A program made the translations under genes and the position numbers. A DNA stretch of 64,000 bases from assembly GCA_026225945.1 (NCBI GenBank), contig JAMJFZ010000239.1:30766501-30830500 (forward strand), in the 5' to 3' direction. Shown one piece after another: positions 36,291-47,800 of the stretch (positions within the stretch are counted from its first letter, which is position 1; each line of letters opens with the position of its first letter). Below the pieces are notes generated by a model that was given only the letters and a program-made list of their open reading frames with translations, made no database searches and was not told the origin of the DNA. The stretch is from Cricetomys ansorgei. Taxonomy: Eukaryota; Chordata; Mammalia; Rodentia; Nesomyidae.

Positions 36291-36417
36291 ACTTTTGGGA
36301 ATGGGTTCTCACCTCCCATCTTTAGGGGCAGGGTCTCTCTGCTTCATAGAGGGACCTCCACATTCCGCTTTTCAAGTGTGTTCCAGGATCAAATTAAATT
36401 GTCAGGCCTACTAGGTG

Positions 36418-36905
36418 TATTAGTCAGAGTTCTTTAGAGGAACAGAGCTGACAGAATGAATATATGGCGAAAGAATATTTTTATTAGGTTGGCTTACACA
36501 ATACAGTCAGAGTGATCTCCAGAGAGACCAAGAACCCAGTAAGTATACTCAGTTCACAAGGCTGGCTACCGCTGCCATCCCGCTCCAGCGCAGAAAGCCT
36601 GCGAGAGTCAGGGAGAGCTGCTGAACTTCAGTCCGCGTTGGAAGCCAGAAGAAATGTGTTCTAATATCACTGAAGGAGCAGCAGTGGGAATACAAGCCAA
36701 GCAAGGAAAGGAGTGAAGCTCTCCGTCTTCCATGCCCTTCCATCTGCTCCTACAGAAGGCGCTGCCCAAGTTTAGGGTGGCTCTTCCCAAACCAGCTGGG
36801 ACCAATCCCCCATATAAATGCCCACAGGCCTGCAGACTATACAGTCCTTTGCTGAGACTCCCCAGGGGACCAGGGAGGCTGTGTCAAGGTGACAAATAAA
36901 GCGAA
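36418..36905 (-). repeat. Rodent LTR-like repeat, 'TATTAGTCAGAGTTCTTTAGAGG' type
   Basis: Opening as named, ending GCTGTGTCAAGGTGACAAATAAA. Structure parallels the 32.9-kb repeat. Strand uncertain. Confidence 0.55.
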
Positions 36906-37255
36906 CTATCCCACTATCCATCCCACTATGGAAGCACATTTCTCTGCTGAGCAAGCCCTCAAACCTCTGGGTGGTCTTTTATTACCTACTTATGGTCTTT
37001 ATCACAAAGAAAGTGGGCTTAGCTGGCACGTGCGAAGAGCACAAAAGCTCGCGAGACTTTCAGCCCCAGACCCACTCAGCTTGGGCAGTCAAGAGCAAGC
37101 AGTCAAGGAGCAACCAGGAGCCAGAAAGTGGAGACACTCAGGAATTACACTGCACAAGCACCGAGGAGACGTCACAGAACGGGTCTACAGAGGGTGGGAG
37201 GTTATGAAAAGCTAAGTACTAATTTTAAGTAGCCCTGACATTCAGGGCACAGGAG
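36906..37255. other. Unrecognised DNA
   Basis: The 108-codon frame at 36889-37215 has no recognisable domain. Confidence 0.35.
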
Positions 37256-37257
37256 GT

Positions 37258-37425
37258 ATTTTGTTTGGTTGGTTTTTGGTTTTTCAAGACAGGGTTTATG
37301 TGTTGTAACTCTGGCTGTTCTCGAACTCACTCTGTAGACCAGGCTGGCCTTGAACTCAGAGATCCATCTGCCTCTGCCTCCCGAGTGCTGGGATTAAAGA
37401 CGTGAGCCACCACTGTGTGCTCCAA
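37258..37425 (-). repeat. B1 SINE
   Basis: AAGACAGGGTTTATGTG...CCTCTGCCTCCCGAGTGCTGGGATTAAAG. Confidence 0.9.
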
Positions 37426-37544
37426 GGGCAGGAGTTGTAACAGTAGCTGCTGGCTGCTGGACCCCTAGCATCCCAGGCCAAATGCAATGTGACTAACTCG
37501 GGTATAGGTCTTTGCCCTTGGAAGCCTCTAGTTGCTTTTATTTA

Positions 37545-37735
37545 GTTTAATTTTATGTGTATGGATGCTTTGCCTGTGCATGCCAGAAACCTCTAGTCCT
37601 CAAAACCTCTGGGTTTAAAAACCAAGCCAGTAAGCTCCTGGCACTCAAGAGGTCTGAGCTATCGGGACTAGGGAGTTGTCCTCCAGCTACTGGGTACGTG
37701 ACTACATGGGGGGGGGGGCGGGTGCGGGGGTGTCT
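37545..37735 (-). repeat. Old antisense SINE with a G run
   Basis: TTTTATGTGTATGGATGC...CTACATGGGGGGG: a weak B3-like reverse copy, with G runs at about 37706-37730. Confidence 0.45.
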
Positions 37736-37839
37736 TGCTGACCCTGAAAGAAATACCTCTTCCAGGATTAGCGAATTCACTTAGGGACAGTGAATGGTTC
37801 ATTGGTGAACTCAGCTTTCTTAAACAAACCAACAAATCC

Positions 37840-37962
37840 AGAGCCACCTCCTCTACAGGTATCCCGTACTTACCCCTACTCACTCCAGGCCAAGGACTAG
37901 ATAACTAGGGAGCGTCTCAGAGCCTGCTGAAGTTATCCCAAGTAATCAGTGGAAACCCTGCT
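37840..37962 (+). repeat. Repeat A, second copy
   Basis: Shares CCTCCTCTACAG, CTCCAGGCCAAGGACTAG and AGTCAGTGG/AATCAGTGG blocks with 36148-36286 but lacks about 20 bp near the front. Confidence 0.6.
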
Positions 37963-38189
37963 TACCCAGCCTTCCCATTCCTTTTCTCAGAAGACAAGAC
38001 TAGCTTTCTTGCTCGCATTTTTCTCTTCTCCTTCCATCTCCCAGGTGTGATTCGGAGTGGTACATGAGGCCACCTGTTTCTAAGCATCCAGAAGTATAAA
38101 CGTCTTCGTCCTTGACATTATACCGCTTTGTTTATATTTCCCAATACCTACTCAAAATAGACACTAAGAACTTTAAGATACAAGCAATT

Positions 38190-38600
38190 CTTCTTATTTG
38201 TAATCTCACCACCCAAGAGGCTAAGGCGGAAGGTAAGGAGTTCAAAGCCATCTTGGGCTACACAGAGAGAACCTGACTCAAAAAGAAGAAAAAGGAGGAG
38301 GAGGAGCAGGAGGAAGAGGAGGAGCAGGAGGAAGAGGAGGAGCAGGAACAACTGGAGAAGGAGGAAGAGAAGGAGCAGGAGGAAGAGTGGGGCAGGAACA
38401 GGAGGAGGAGGGGGAAGAGAGGGAGCAGGAGGGGCAGGAAGAGGGACAGAAGAAGGAGCTGCAGCTGCTAGGCATCGTGATACACACCTTTAATTCGATC
38501 ACTTGGGAGACACAGGCAGGCAGATCTGAGTTCTAGGCCAGCCTGGTCTATACATTGAGTTCCAGGCCAACAAGGAGACACACACACACACACACACACA
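38190..38600 (+). repeat. B1 fragment, purine tract, B1, (CA)n
   Basis: 38190-38282 is a B1 end. 38283-38460 is GGA/GAA-rich with GGAGCAGGAGGAAGA units. 38463-38578 is a B1 (GATACACACCTTTAATTCG). 38579-38602 is (CA)n. It lies just past the Ly96 stop. Confidence 0.85.
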
Positions 38601-38700
38601 CACCACAAATAATCAAATATGAAGGTTTTGGGTTAGGTTTGTTTGTTTGTTTGTTTGCTTGTTTTAAAGAACACCACTTCTGAAAAATTAAAAAAGCATT
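38585..38700 (-). other. Probable start of the Ly96 3' UTR
   Basis: Sequence just after the Ly96 stop, carrying a short (AAAC)n run, up to a (CA)n tract and a B1. I see no AATAAA or ATTAAA on the minus strand in this stretch, nor an obvious AATAAA in the next 500 bp, so the poly(A) site is unresolved. Confidence 0.4.
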
Positions 38701-38808
38701 TCAATTTATTATATTGGCATTACGATGGTGAATGATGGTAAAATTCAAACAAAATATCATTTCTTCATTATCCCCTGCAATGGCTTCTGCAACACATCTG
38801 TGATGGCC
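38701..38808 (-). CDS. Ly96: Ly96 coding exon 5 (C terminus and stop)
   Basis: Acceptor CATTTTAG ends at 38809. It encodes Gly129 to Asn163, then TGA at 38703-38701. Cys133 and Cys148 are present, as is the conserved RCVAEAIAG block and Asn150-Phe-Thr, a sequon. After the family's usual last residue, Asn160, three more codons (Ile-Ile-Asn) precede the stop. Confidence 0.96.
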   Translation of the reverse strand, partial: GHHRCVAEAIAGDNEEMIFCLNFTIIHHRNANIIN

Positions 38809-41800
38809 CTAAAATGAGGAATAATAAAGACAAGCAAGACAACATATTGAGTGTCGCATCTCAAAGGCCTCCATAAGAACATTTTTCTTTTCTCTCTTTT
38901 TGTTTTGTCTCGAGACAGGCTCTCACTATGTAGCCGTGGCTGCCCTGAAACTCACTATGGCTTCAAACTCAGAGATCCATCTGCCTCTGCCTCTGTCTCC
39001 TGATTGCTGGGATTAAAGGCATGAGCCTGGCAAGAACTTTTTTCCTACCAGTAGATAACACTGGAACTGAACTGGTTATTTTCTTGTGGGAGAGGGATCA
39101 AACCCAGAGCCTGATGCTCGCCTGTCATGCACATTAGCCTAGCACACAGACAATTCCCGAGCCTGACTTCATTTTCTTACTATTCCAGTAAAATGAAAAT
39201 CTATGTACCTTTAAAATGGGGGGAGGGGGGCTGAGCATAGCACATCACTCAGGTAGAGGTCAGAGGACAACTTATGGGAGTCAAGCCTCTCCTCCCTGTT
39301 GTGTGAGTCCCAACAATAGAGCTCAGAGCCATCTTGGAAGTAAGGCTTGAAAGTGAGTATCTTTATGAGAACCATCTTACTGGTCTCTGCATGCCTTTTA
39401 ATTCAGTGACCAGAGAAGTCCATCTGATTCTCAATTTAAAGATGAGGATTTTTATAATCTTTTGTTTTGTTTGTTTATTTGTTTTTGTTTTTTGAGACAG
39501 GTTTCCCCGTGTAGCTCTGGCTGTCCTGGAATTTGCTCTGTAGACCAGGCTGGCCTTGAACTAAGGGATCTGCCTATCTCTGCCTCCCGAGTGCTGGGAT
39601 CAAAGGTATGCGCCACCACAGCCAGCAACTTAAGAGAATTTAAAAACCCAACCGAAGTGAAACCAAAAGCAAAACCATCACCAAACATGGTGCCACAAGC
39701 TTGTAATCCCAGCAATCAGGATGGTTAGGTAGAAGGATTACTGTGAATTCCAAGCTAGCCTCAAACATAATGAGACATTGCTTCGAAAAATAAATATAAA
39801 TATAAATAAATAAATACATTGAGGCAGTAGTTACTTTTTATAAAAGCTTAAAGGCCCAAGGTAAGTGCCCAAGAAAAAAAAATCTTAAAGAAAAGTAAGC
39901 CTATAATTTATGCGATTTTTTTAAGATTTGTTAATATTTTGCTTCATGAATATTTTGCCTGCATGTATGCATTTGTACCTTGTGTATTCAGTGACCCAAG
40001 AGGCCAAAAGAGACTATCAGATACCCTAGATCTGTAGTTACAGCTGTGAGCCACCATGTGGGTGCTGGGAAATAAACTCAGGTCCTCTCAGAAAGCAGTA
40101 AGTGCTCTTAATCACTGAGCCATCTTTCTAGTCCCTTAATTTGTGTGATTTTTCTTCTAAACAATTATACAATGTATTAACGTAGCACACGAATAGTCAT
40201 AAGGTTGACTTATCCATGGTTCTTGGCCAAAAACACATTCACATGGAGACAATCAGTGTGTGTTAGAGGGAAACGGTGACATGATAAAGAACTATCTTAT
40301 ATGCTATCTTCCCATGCTATGCAATAGGAAAAAATAACAAAATACCTAAAACCAAAACTCTCAACCATCTTAATTTAAATAACTATTCCTGACTGTGGCC
40401 ACACTACTCTGAACATTCCCAATCCTCAATTGAATAACTATTCTTAAAAGTGGTGAATTGCTTGTTTCAAATTCTTGACACATGTGGTTTGAATAAGAAT
40501 GGCCACCTTAGACTCATATATCTGAATGCTTGGTCACCAAGGTGTGGCACTATCAGGAGGTGTGCGTGGCCTTGTCGAGGAAGTATGTCACTGGGGGTGG
40601 GCTTTGAGGTTTCAGATGCTCAAGCCGAGCCCAGTCTCCCTCTCTCTCTCTCTTCCTGCAGCTTGCCAATCCAGATGTGGAAGTCTTGCCTCCTTCTCCA
40701 GCACCATGTCTGCCTACACACTGCCCTGCTTCCAGCCATGACGATAATGAACTAACCCTCTGAACCTGTAAGACAGTCCCAATTAAATGTTTTTGTTATA
40801 AGAGTTGCTGTTAGGTGGGTGGTGGTGGTGCATGACTTTAATCCCAGCACTCAGGACACAGAGCAGGAGGATCTCTGTGAGTTCAAGGCCAGCCTGTTCT
40901 ACAGAGTGAGTTCCAGGACAGCCAGAGTTGCAACAGAGAAAACCTGTCTGGGTAAAAAAAAAAAAAAGAAGAGTTGCTGTCATCACGATGTCTCTTCACA
41001 ACAATAGAAACCCTGACTAAGAGAATACAGTACTGCAAACGGTTAAGAAAGCACAAAAAAATTCTTGAACAATACCTTAGGAAATAGTAATCCCCTGAAG
41101 GAAAACGGTATTGCTGTATCCACAGTCTCTGAAAACAAAACACAAACATTATTAGTCACTGTAGGTGATTTTTTTAAAATATGGAGTGTAGTTTTATGGA
41201 ATGCCCTTACTAATATCAGAAGCATTTCTAAGGGAAAATGTACAGGAATGACACCTATGCCCTACCTACTAACCTCCTATAACATCCTCAGTGCCCCACC
41301 CTGACACTCAGATATGGCAGAGCCTCTCCGTAGGCCAGCCCATATCTCATCTCTTAGGGCATCTTAATTTTTAAGACCTATCAGTCACAGTGAATTGATG
41401 ATAATATAGATTATATATGTGTATGCTTAACTTTTGGAGATATTGCTGCATCTTTAGCTGGCTATATCCAGTAGGAATCTCCCTAAGGGCAGGAGAGATG
41501 TTCTTTCTGTTTGTTTCATTTTTCTTTTTGGCAACAGTGAGGACTGACCCTGGGCTTCAGGCATGCCTGGCACAATACCATCCGAGCCGCATCGCCCTCG
41601 AGACAGTGCAAACACAGCCAGAATACTTATTCCCCTTCCAGTCACACCATCAAGGAGCCTAAGAACTGAGCCTCGGTTTAAATAAACAGCCATGGGACTG
41701 GCCCTGCACAAGCCACAGAGCCCAGAGGCAGACAAGCAGAAAAAGCCAGACACATCAACAGTGAACTTGATGTAGGGGTAAGGTCAGAGGGGTAGAAGTG

Positions 41801-44800
41801 ATCTGAATATCAAACAAAAGAAATAGTGGTCTTTAAAAAACAAAAGTGTGTGTGTGTGTGTGTGTAGTGTGTGTTTGTGTAAGTGTGTGTGTATGTGTGT
41901 GAAGTGTGTATATGTGAGTGTGAAGTGTGTGTCCAAGTGTGTATGAAGTGTGTGTCAGTGTGTGTGTATGTGTACGTGTGTGAGTGTGAGAAATGTGCGT
42001 GTGCAAGTCTGTGTGTGTGTGTGTGTGAAGTGTGTGTGTATGAAATGTGTGTGAAATGTATATGTGTGTGTGAAATGTGTGTGTGTGAGAAATGTGTGTG
42101 TGCAAGTCTGTGTGTGTGTGTGTACACTGGCTGTGCGCAGCATGGCACAAAACTCTGGGGCTCATAGCTTGTGTTCACCTCTCTCCCTCTACCATGTTAG
42201 TCCCAGAAGTGAAACTCAGGCCATCAGGCCTCTGCACTGCGCAAGCGTCTTTGCCTAGTGAACCATCTCACCGACTTAATTGCTTTGCTTCCCTGTGTTC
42301 TGAGGCTGGATCTCACTGTGTAGCCCAAGCTGGCCTCAGACTCTCAACCCTCCGGTCTCGGTGATGTGCGGCATGAAGACTGTAAGTGGCTGAGGTGTCT
42401 CTTGAGCTTTAGTAAAAATGTGGCTAGATGGGTCTGCATACACTACTCCCTCTCCACAGAACATTCTTCCTCCTCGCCCTCAGTGTTCTCAGATTAAACA
42501 CACTAAGAAAATATTCTGAAGATTTATATGTGTTTTTCTGTCACAGGTACTAGACAACTACATAGATAAAACTAATAGCATATATCTCTATCCGTATTTG
42601 TGGCCATCTTCTGTAAATTTTCTCTTTTCTGGGACAGAGTGACTTTTTTAAGGAATTCCAGATTATGCTCCACGGACATCGTTTGGAAAGGATGGAGAGA
42701 GAGTAATCAGGCAGGCTGTGTTGATTCTGGCGCATTTTAGACATCGAGAAAAGGAAACTGAAAATTCTGGTAGGGTGTCAACACAATCCCATGGAGATTG
42801 TGCGAAACCATCGGAAAGGACTTGTGCTAGAAAAAAATGTCCAAGGGGCTAGAGAGGGATGGCTCAGCAGTTAAGGGCATTGGCTGCTCTTCCAGAGGAC
42901 ACGGGTTCAATTCCCAGCACCCACACACTAGTTCACAAGCATCTGTAACTCCAGCTTCAAGGGATCCAACGCCCTCTTCTAGCCTCCTTGGGTTCCAGGC
43001 ACACACACGATGCACAGACATGCAGTGCACAGACATGCGTGCAGGCAAGCACCCACACACAGAAATTATTTCTTAAAAAGAAATGGACAACCTCTTAAAA
43101 AACAACAGCAATGGAAAAGAAGATTTTTTTTTTCTCTAAGGGAAAATTACGATCCAGTGGAAGGAGTCAGGGGCCCACTCAGCTACTACTTCTCCAAACT
43201 GCCGCGGATTCCTTACTAAACCACAGGTGTCATTTTCCTTCGTTTCAAAGTGGCAGGACTTGTAGTAAAATCAGGAACAAGAGAGGATATCTACTCCGAG
43301 CATGGTGGTGGGCTCCGGTAGACACAGGAGTTCCACTGTCCATGTTTTACCATCGAGGAAAAGGAGCCTGAGATAGCAGTCGCCTCTCCAAGACCATCTT
43401 GCTGGCAGGTGGAAAAGCTGAGGTTCTCACCCAGGTCTTTGTGGCCCTGAGCCATACACATAATGCCTACTCTACACTCTACACGAGGTCTAACGGAGGC
43501 AGACAACTAGCTAGCTGGAGGCTTCACTCACATAGCGGGCCCGCCTGGTCTACTTAAAAACTAGGGGTTTTTTGTTTGGTTGGTTTTGGTTTTCTGTGTG
43601 GTTGTTGTCGTCGTCGTCCTCATAGAGCCAAGTACAGGATTTTGATATGTCTTTCATGGATTCTATACCCCTGTCTTCCATTTTTGTCTCATCTACTCTA
43701 CATAGTTTACGCTACGCTATATATGTTACATTTAATGCATGCATGTAAACTACCTTACATCCTCTTTTAAATAAGACAGCTCTCAGGTTGGTGGTAAATA
43801 ATTATATGAGAAAGACAAATTCCAAGAGTAAGTTTTTAAAGTTAATAAAAGTTAAGGACAAGTCTTTAACCTATTTTTTTTTTAAGCTTCATGCTGGGCA
43901 TAATGGTATAAGCTGTTAATTCCAACACTCAGGAGGTAGAGGCAAGCAGATCTCTAAGAGTCCACAACTAGCTTCCTCTACAAAGAGAGTTCCAGGGCAG
44001 CCAAGGATACAAAGACCCTTTCTCAAAACAAAACAAAACAAAACACAAAAAGCTTCAGCTTTATTTTTAAAGTTCTAGTGCTGAATGCTAACACAGACAG
44101 ATTAAACTAACCCGTGTAATGCTGATTGGTAAACAGCAGAAGATACAAATTGGTTTATGCCGGGCAGTGGTGGCTCACATCTTTAATCCTAGTACTCAGG
44201 AGGCAGAGGCAGATAGATCTCTGAGTTTGAGGCCAGCCTTGTCTACGGAGTGAGTTCCAGGACAGCCAGGTCTTCACAGAGAAAACCTGTGAAACTGTTA
44301 CCAAAAATCACAAGCCAGACTGTGCTGGCCTTTATTCCCACCATTTGGTAGGCGGAGGCAGGCAGATCTCCAAGTTACGGGAAAGTCTGATCCACAGAGC
44401 AAGTTCCAGGACAGCTAGTGCTACACAGAGATACCTTGTTTCAAAAAAGAAAAGAAAGAAGAAAGAGAGGGATGGGGAGAGAAAGAGAGAAGGAGGAGGA
44501 GAGGGAGGGAGGGAGGGAGGGAAGAAGAAAAAGAAAAGAAAACCACAACAGATCAAAATACAGAGAACAAGAAGCTGGTGGTACACGCCCTGTTACATTT
44601 ACCACACAACTCCTGCACCTAAGACTCGGGGATCACAGCGGAAGAGGGGGGCGGAAAGATTGCAAGAGCAAGAGGAACAGGAAGTTCGGTGTGAGAGTGC
44701 ATTTCCTAGAAATGTCAGAGAAGCTACCCCCATGAAGTCTCACCAGCGTGGCTGCCTCAATGAGATCTGAACAAGGACAACACCAACAGTCTTGCTAATA

Positions 44801-47800
44801 CAGAAGGGATAAAGCTTCTGAGACCTCCACCCTAGACAAAGAACTACATGCAACTAAGGAACACTGAGGGTGGGAGAAAGCGACATCCCCAGAGACGAGT
44901 CCCATGACCAGTACCAAGTGGCCAGCCCGGATACCATATACATGCAAGTGACATTATATAGACTGAGAGGGTTGTGTTTATATATTTAGGAATATATGTA
45001 CATGTGTGTGTGTGATAACAAAAAGAAATCAGAAGCCATGACTGTGAGAGAGAATGGGGCAGGGAGATGCGTAGGAAAGAAAGGAAAAGTAGCTCACTGT
45101 TGGCCCAGAGGCAGCCAGTGAACAGCATCCCCCATCGTCTCTGTTCCGAATCTGTCTCATCTTCCTGCCCTGAGTTCCTGTCTTACCCGCCGGCAGTGCT
45201 GGACTGTGAGCTGAAATTGTACTTAACCAAGGTGTTTTTGGTCAGTGTTCTAACACAGAAAGCAGACTAGGATGAGCTTATCCCACTACAACAAGGACAA
45301 GAGTGGTGAAATGTACGAGATGACTGTGTTGAAAGACACCAAACAGGCACCTTATAAAACAGCCCTCTACAAACTAAGAAATATTTTAGGAAAAAATTTC
45401 ACCCGCGTTCTCGTATTTTGTTTTTTAAAACCATACGCAAGTCACAGACGCACTGCAAAAATAAATGTGAAACATTGCCTAGAAAAATAAATACAAATAA
45501 CACAAGAAGAAAATGTCCCAAGCTGTTTTTTAGAAATATGATTTTTATCACTATTTTATTGTTACTACTTTCAATTTGCTAATATAACAGCGTGGTATTT
45601 ATAGACTGAAACTATTTTAAATACTTAAAATTATTAAGGAGGGGGAAAAATACAAGTTTGGATTATCTGACCTTTTAAGTTCCTAAATTCTAAATTTTGC
45701 CATTCTGTCACTATTCCCAAGGCTGAGAGGACTAAATAAATAGATCAGCAGTAGAACAGTTGCCTAGCATGTGTAGAATCCTCGCTTCAATTCCAAGGTA
45801 GGCCCTCCTACCAAAAAGTACATCCAGATGTTGTGACACATGCCTGTAATATAAGCACGTAAGAGGCAGAGGCACACACCAGGCGGTTGTGGGGCACACC
45901 TTTAAAATCCCAGCACTTTGGAAGCAGAGGCAGGCATGTGAGTTCTAGGATAGCCTGGTCTACATAGTGAGTCCAGGATAGCCAGGGCCACATAGAAAGT
46001 CCCCGTCTCAAAAACATCAACCACAACAACCCAAAGAGAGATGGAGGCACAAAGATTAGGAAGTTCAAAGCCAGCCTTGACTAATAAGGAGTTTGATACC
46101 ATCCAGGGCTGAAATGACACTCTACTCAAAAAGTCAATAATGATGGTAATAGTAACAACAATTCCAGAACATAAATAAAGAAGGAGGCATTAAAGAAACC
46201 AACACAAGTGCATAGCAAAAGTAGACAAGTAAGTGTCTATGGAAAGCCAAACGTGTACCAAAATGTAAATGTACATAGAGTTGGGGGAGCCTTATGTAAC
46301 TAAATAAATGCTAATATATACTAATTATGAAATATTTGGTTTTAGAGCTTGTGGGTTTTGTAGATGCCCTTCAAATGTAAAGGTATTTTTTAAGAACAAG
46401 GGTATGTGGGTTCCTTGGCTGTTTGCCATTTGGATCTGGGCTCAGAATGTATTTAAAATGACTCTAAAACATAACAGTTTCTCTCTCTCTCTCTCTGGCT
46501 ACTTGACTCCACCCCTTTGTTCCTGGTTGCTAGATATCTAAATTGTAACCTTTAAACTTCAATTAGCTCAAGGGTTAGGGGGAAAGAAAAGAATAGGAAG
46601 GAATGAGAAATCTTTACAGCCCTTTTCTCTTGGCTGTCTGAATCTCCCTATGTCTGGGAAACTTAACTACCTCTGAATTAACTCCCACTCTGGTTTAGCT
46701 TCTCCCAGCACAGCAGTTACTAAGGAACTGTCTTCTCTTAACTAACTGTCCTCTGATTCCTATATCTAATATATATATATATATATATATGCATATATAT
46801 ATATATATATATATATAACTAATAGCTCTTAACTAACTGTCCTTTCTTAATTCTCTTATCTTCAATTTCTCTTAACTAAATGTCTTCTGTTAAATAACTG
46901 TCCCTTTCAATTTCTCTCAACCAACTGTTCCTCTCAGTATCTCTCAACTGTTTCCAACTGTCTCCACCCCCTCTTTTTATGTCCTCCAACGTTCCCAGAA
47001 GTCCAAGGGACACATAACCACGTGTGGGAGGAGCTTTTCCATACAACCACACGGGGGAGGGCTTTCCCCTGGCAAAGCTTCACTCTACAGACATCCATAG
47101 CCAAGAGTAAGTGCGAAATCTTCATCTGAAAAAGCGAAAGCTTAACATCCCTTCAAGTGCATTTGGGCTACGCCGTCTTAGTAACAACCCGGGAACACTA
47201 TTGTAAATATTTATGCTTCCAAGAGTAAAACTTTGGAGGGAGCCCAGGTATTATCACCAGTAAAGGAGCTTCATGCTTCCAGTGTTTCCTTGTCTTAACA
47301 GCCTCATGAAGAATCACGGTCTATCTATAAGTAGTAGAAGTCAAATGCTTACCTCCCTTCAGAGCTCTGCAAAGAGAATATTGGTCATCATATCCGTAGC
47401 AAAGAATCTCTTTGCGCATCGGCAGTCTTACGGAGTTGATACTGATGGAGAGGTTGAAATACAGTTTTTTTAAGTCACTCCCTTAGAAAGAAAAATGAAA
47501 TCCTATTAGTCCCTCCAGTAAGGTATTATTCTTCTGTACAGAGCATTTACTGTACTTGGTGTGGGCCTCGTGCAGTTTCCGACATTGCTTCATTGATCAT
47601 CACGGCCGTCTGTGAGGCACTAAGATCCTTATTCCAACCATAGACCTGACGTTCAAAGAAGACAACTTTGTAGCAAAACTGAATGTTCCATAGCGAAGAG
47701 GTAAAACGTTTAGTTTTTGATAAGCTCATCCAAAAAAAATTCAAAGGAAAGGAAGTGACTGGGAATAATCAATTGACCAGCTTCTGGAGTTCGGATGAAC

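Noticed and set aside
1..38600. Possible Jph1 3' end at the left side
   Set aside because: Expected next gene beyond Ly96 in mammals, but I find no junctophilin-like frame; in mouse and human it lies far outside such a distance.
41810..42178. Thr/His-rich and Cys/Val-rich frames over 100 codons
   Set aside because: Both strands of the TG minisatellite.
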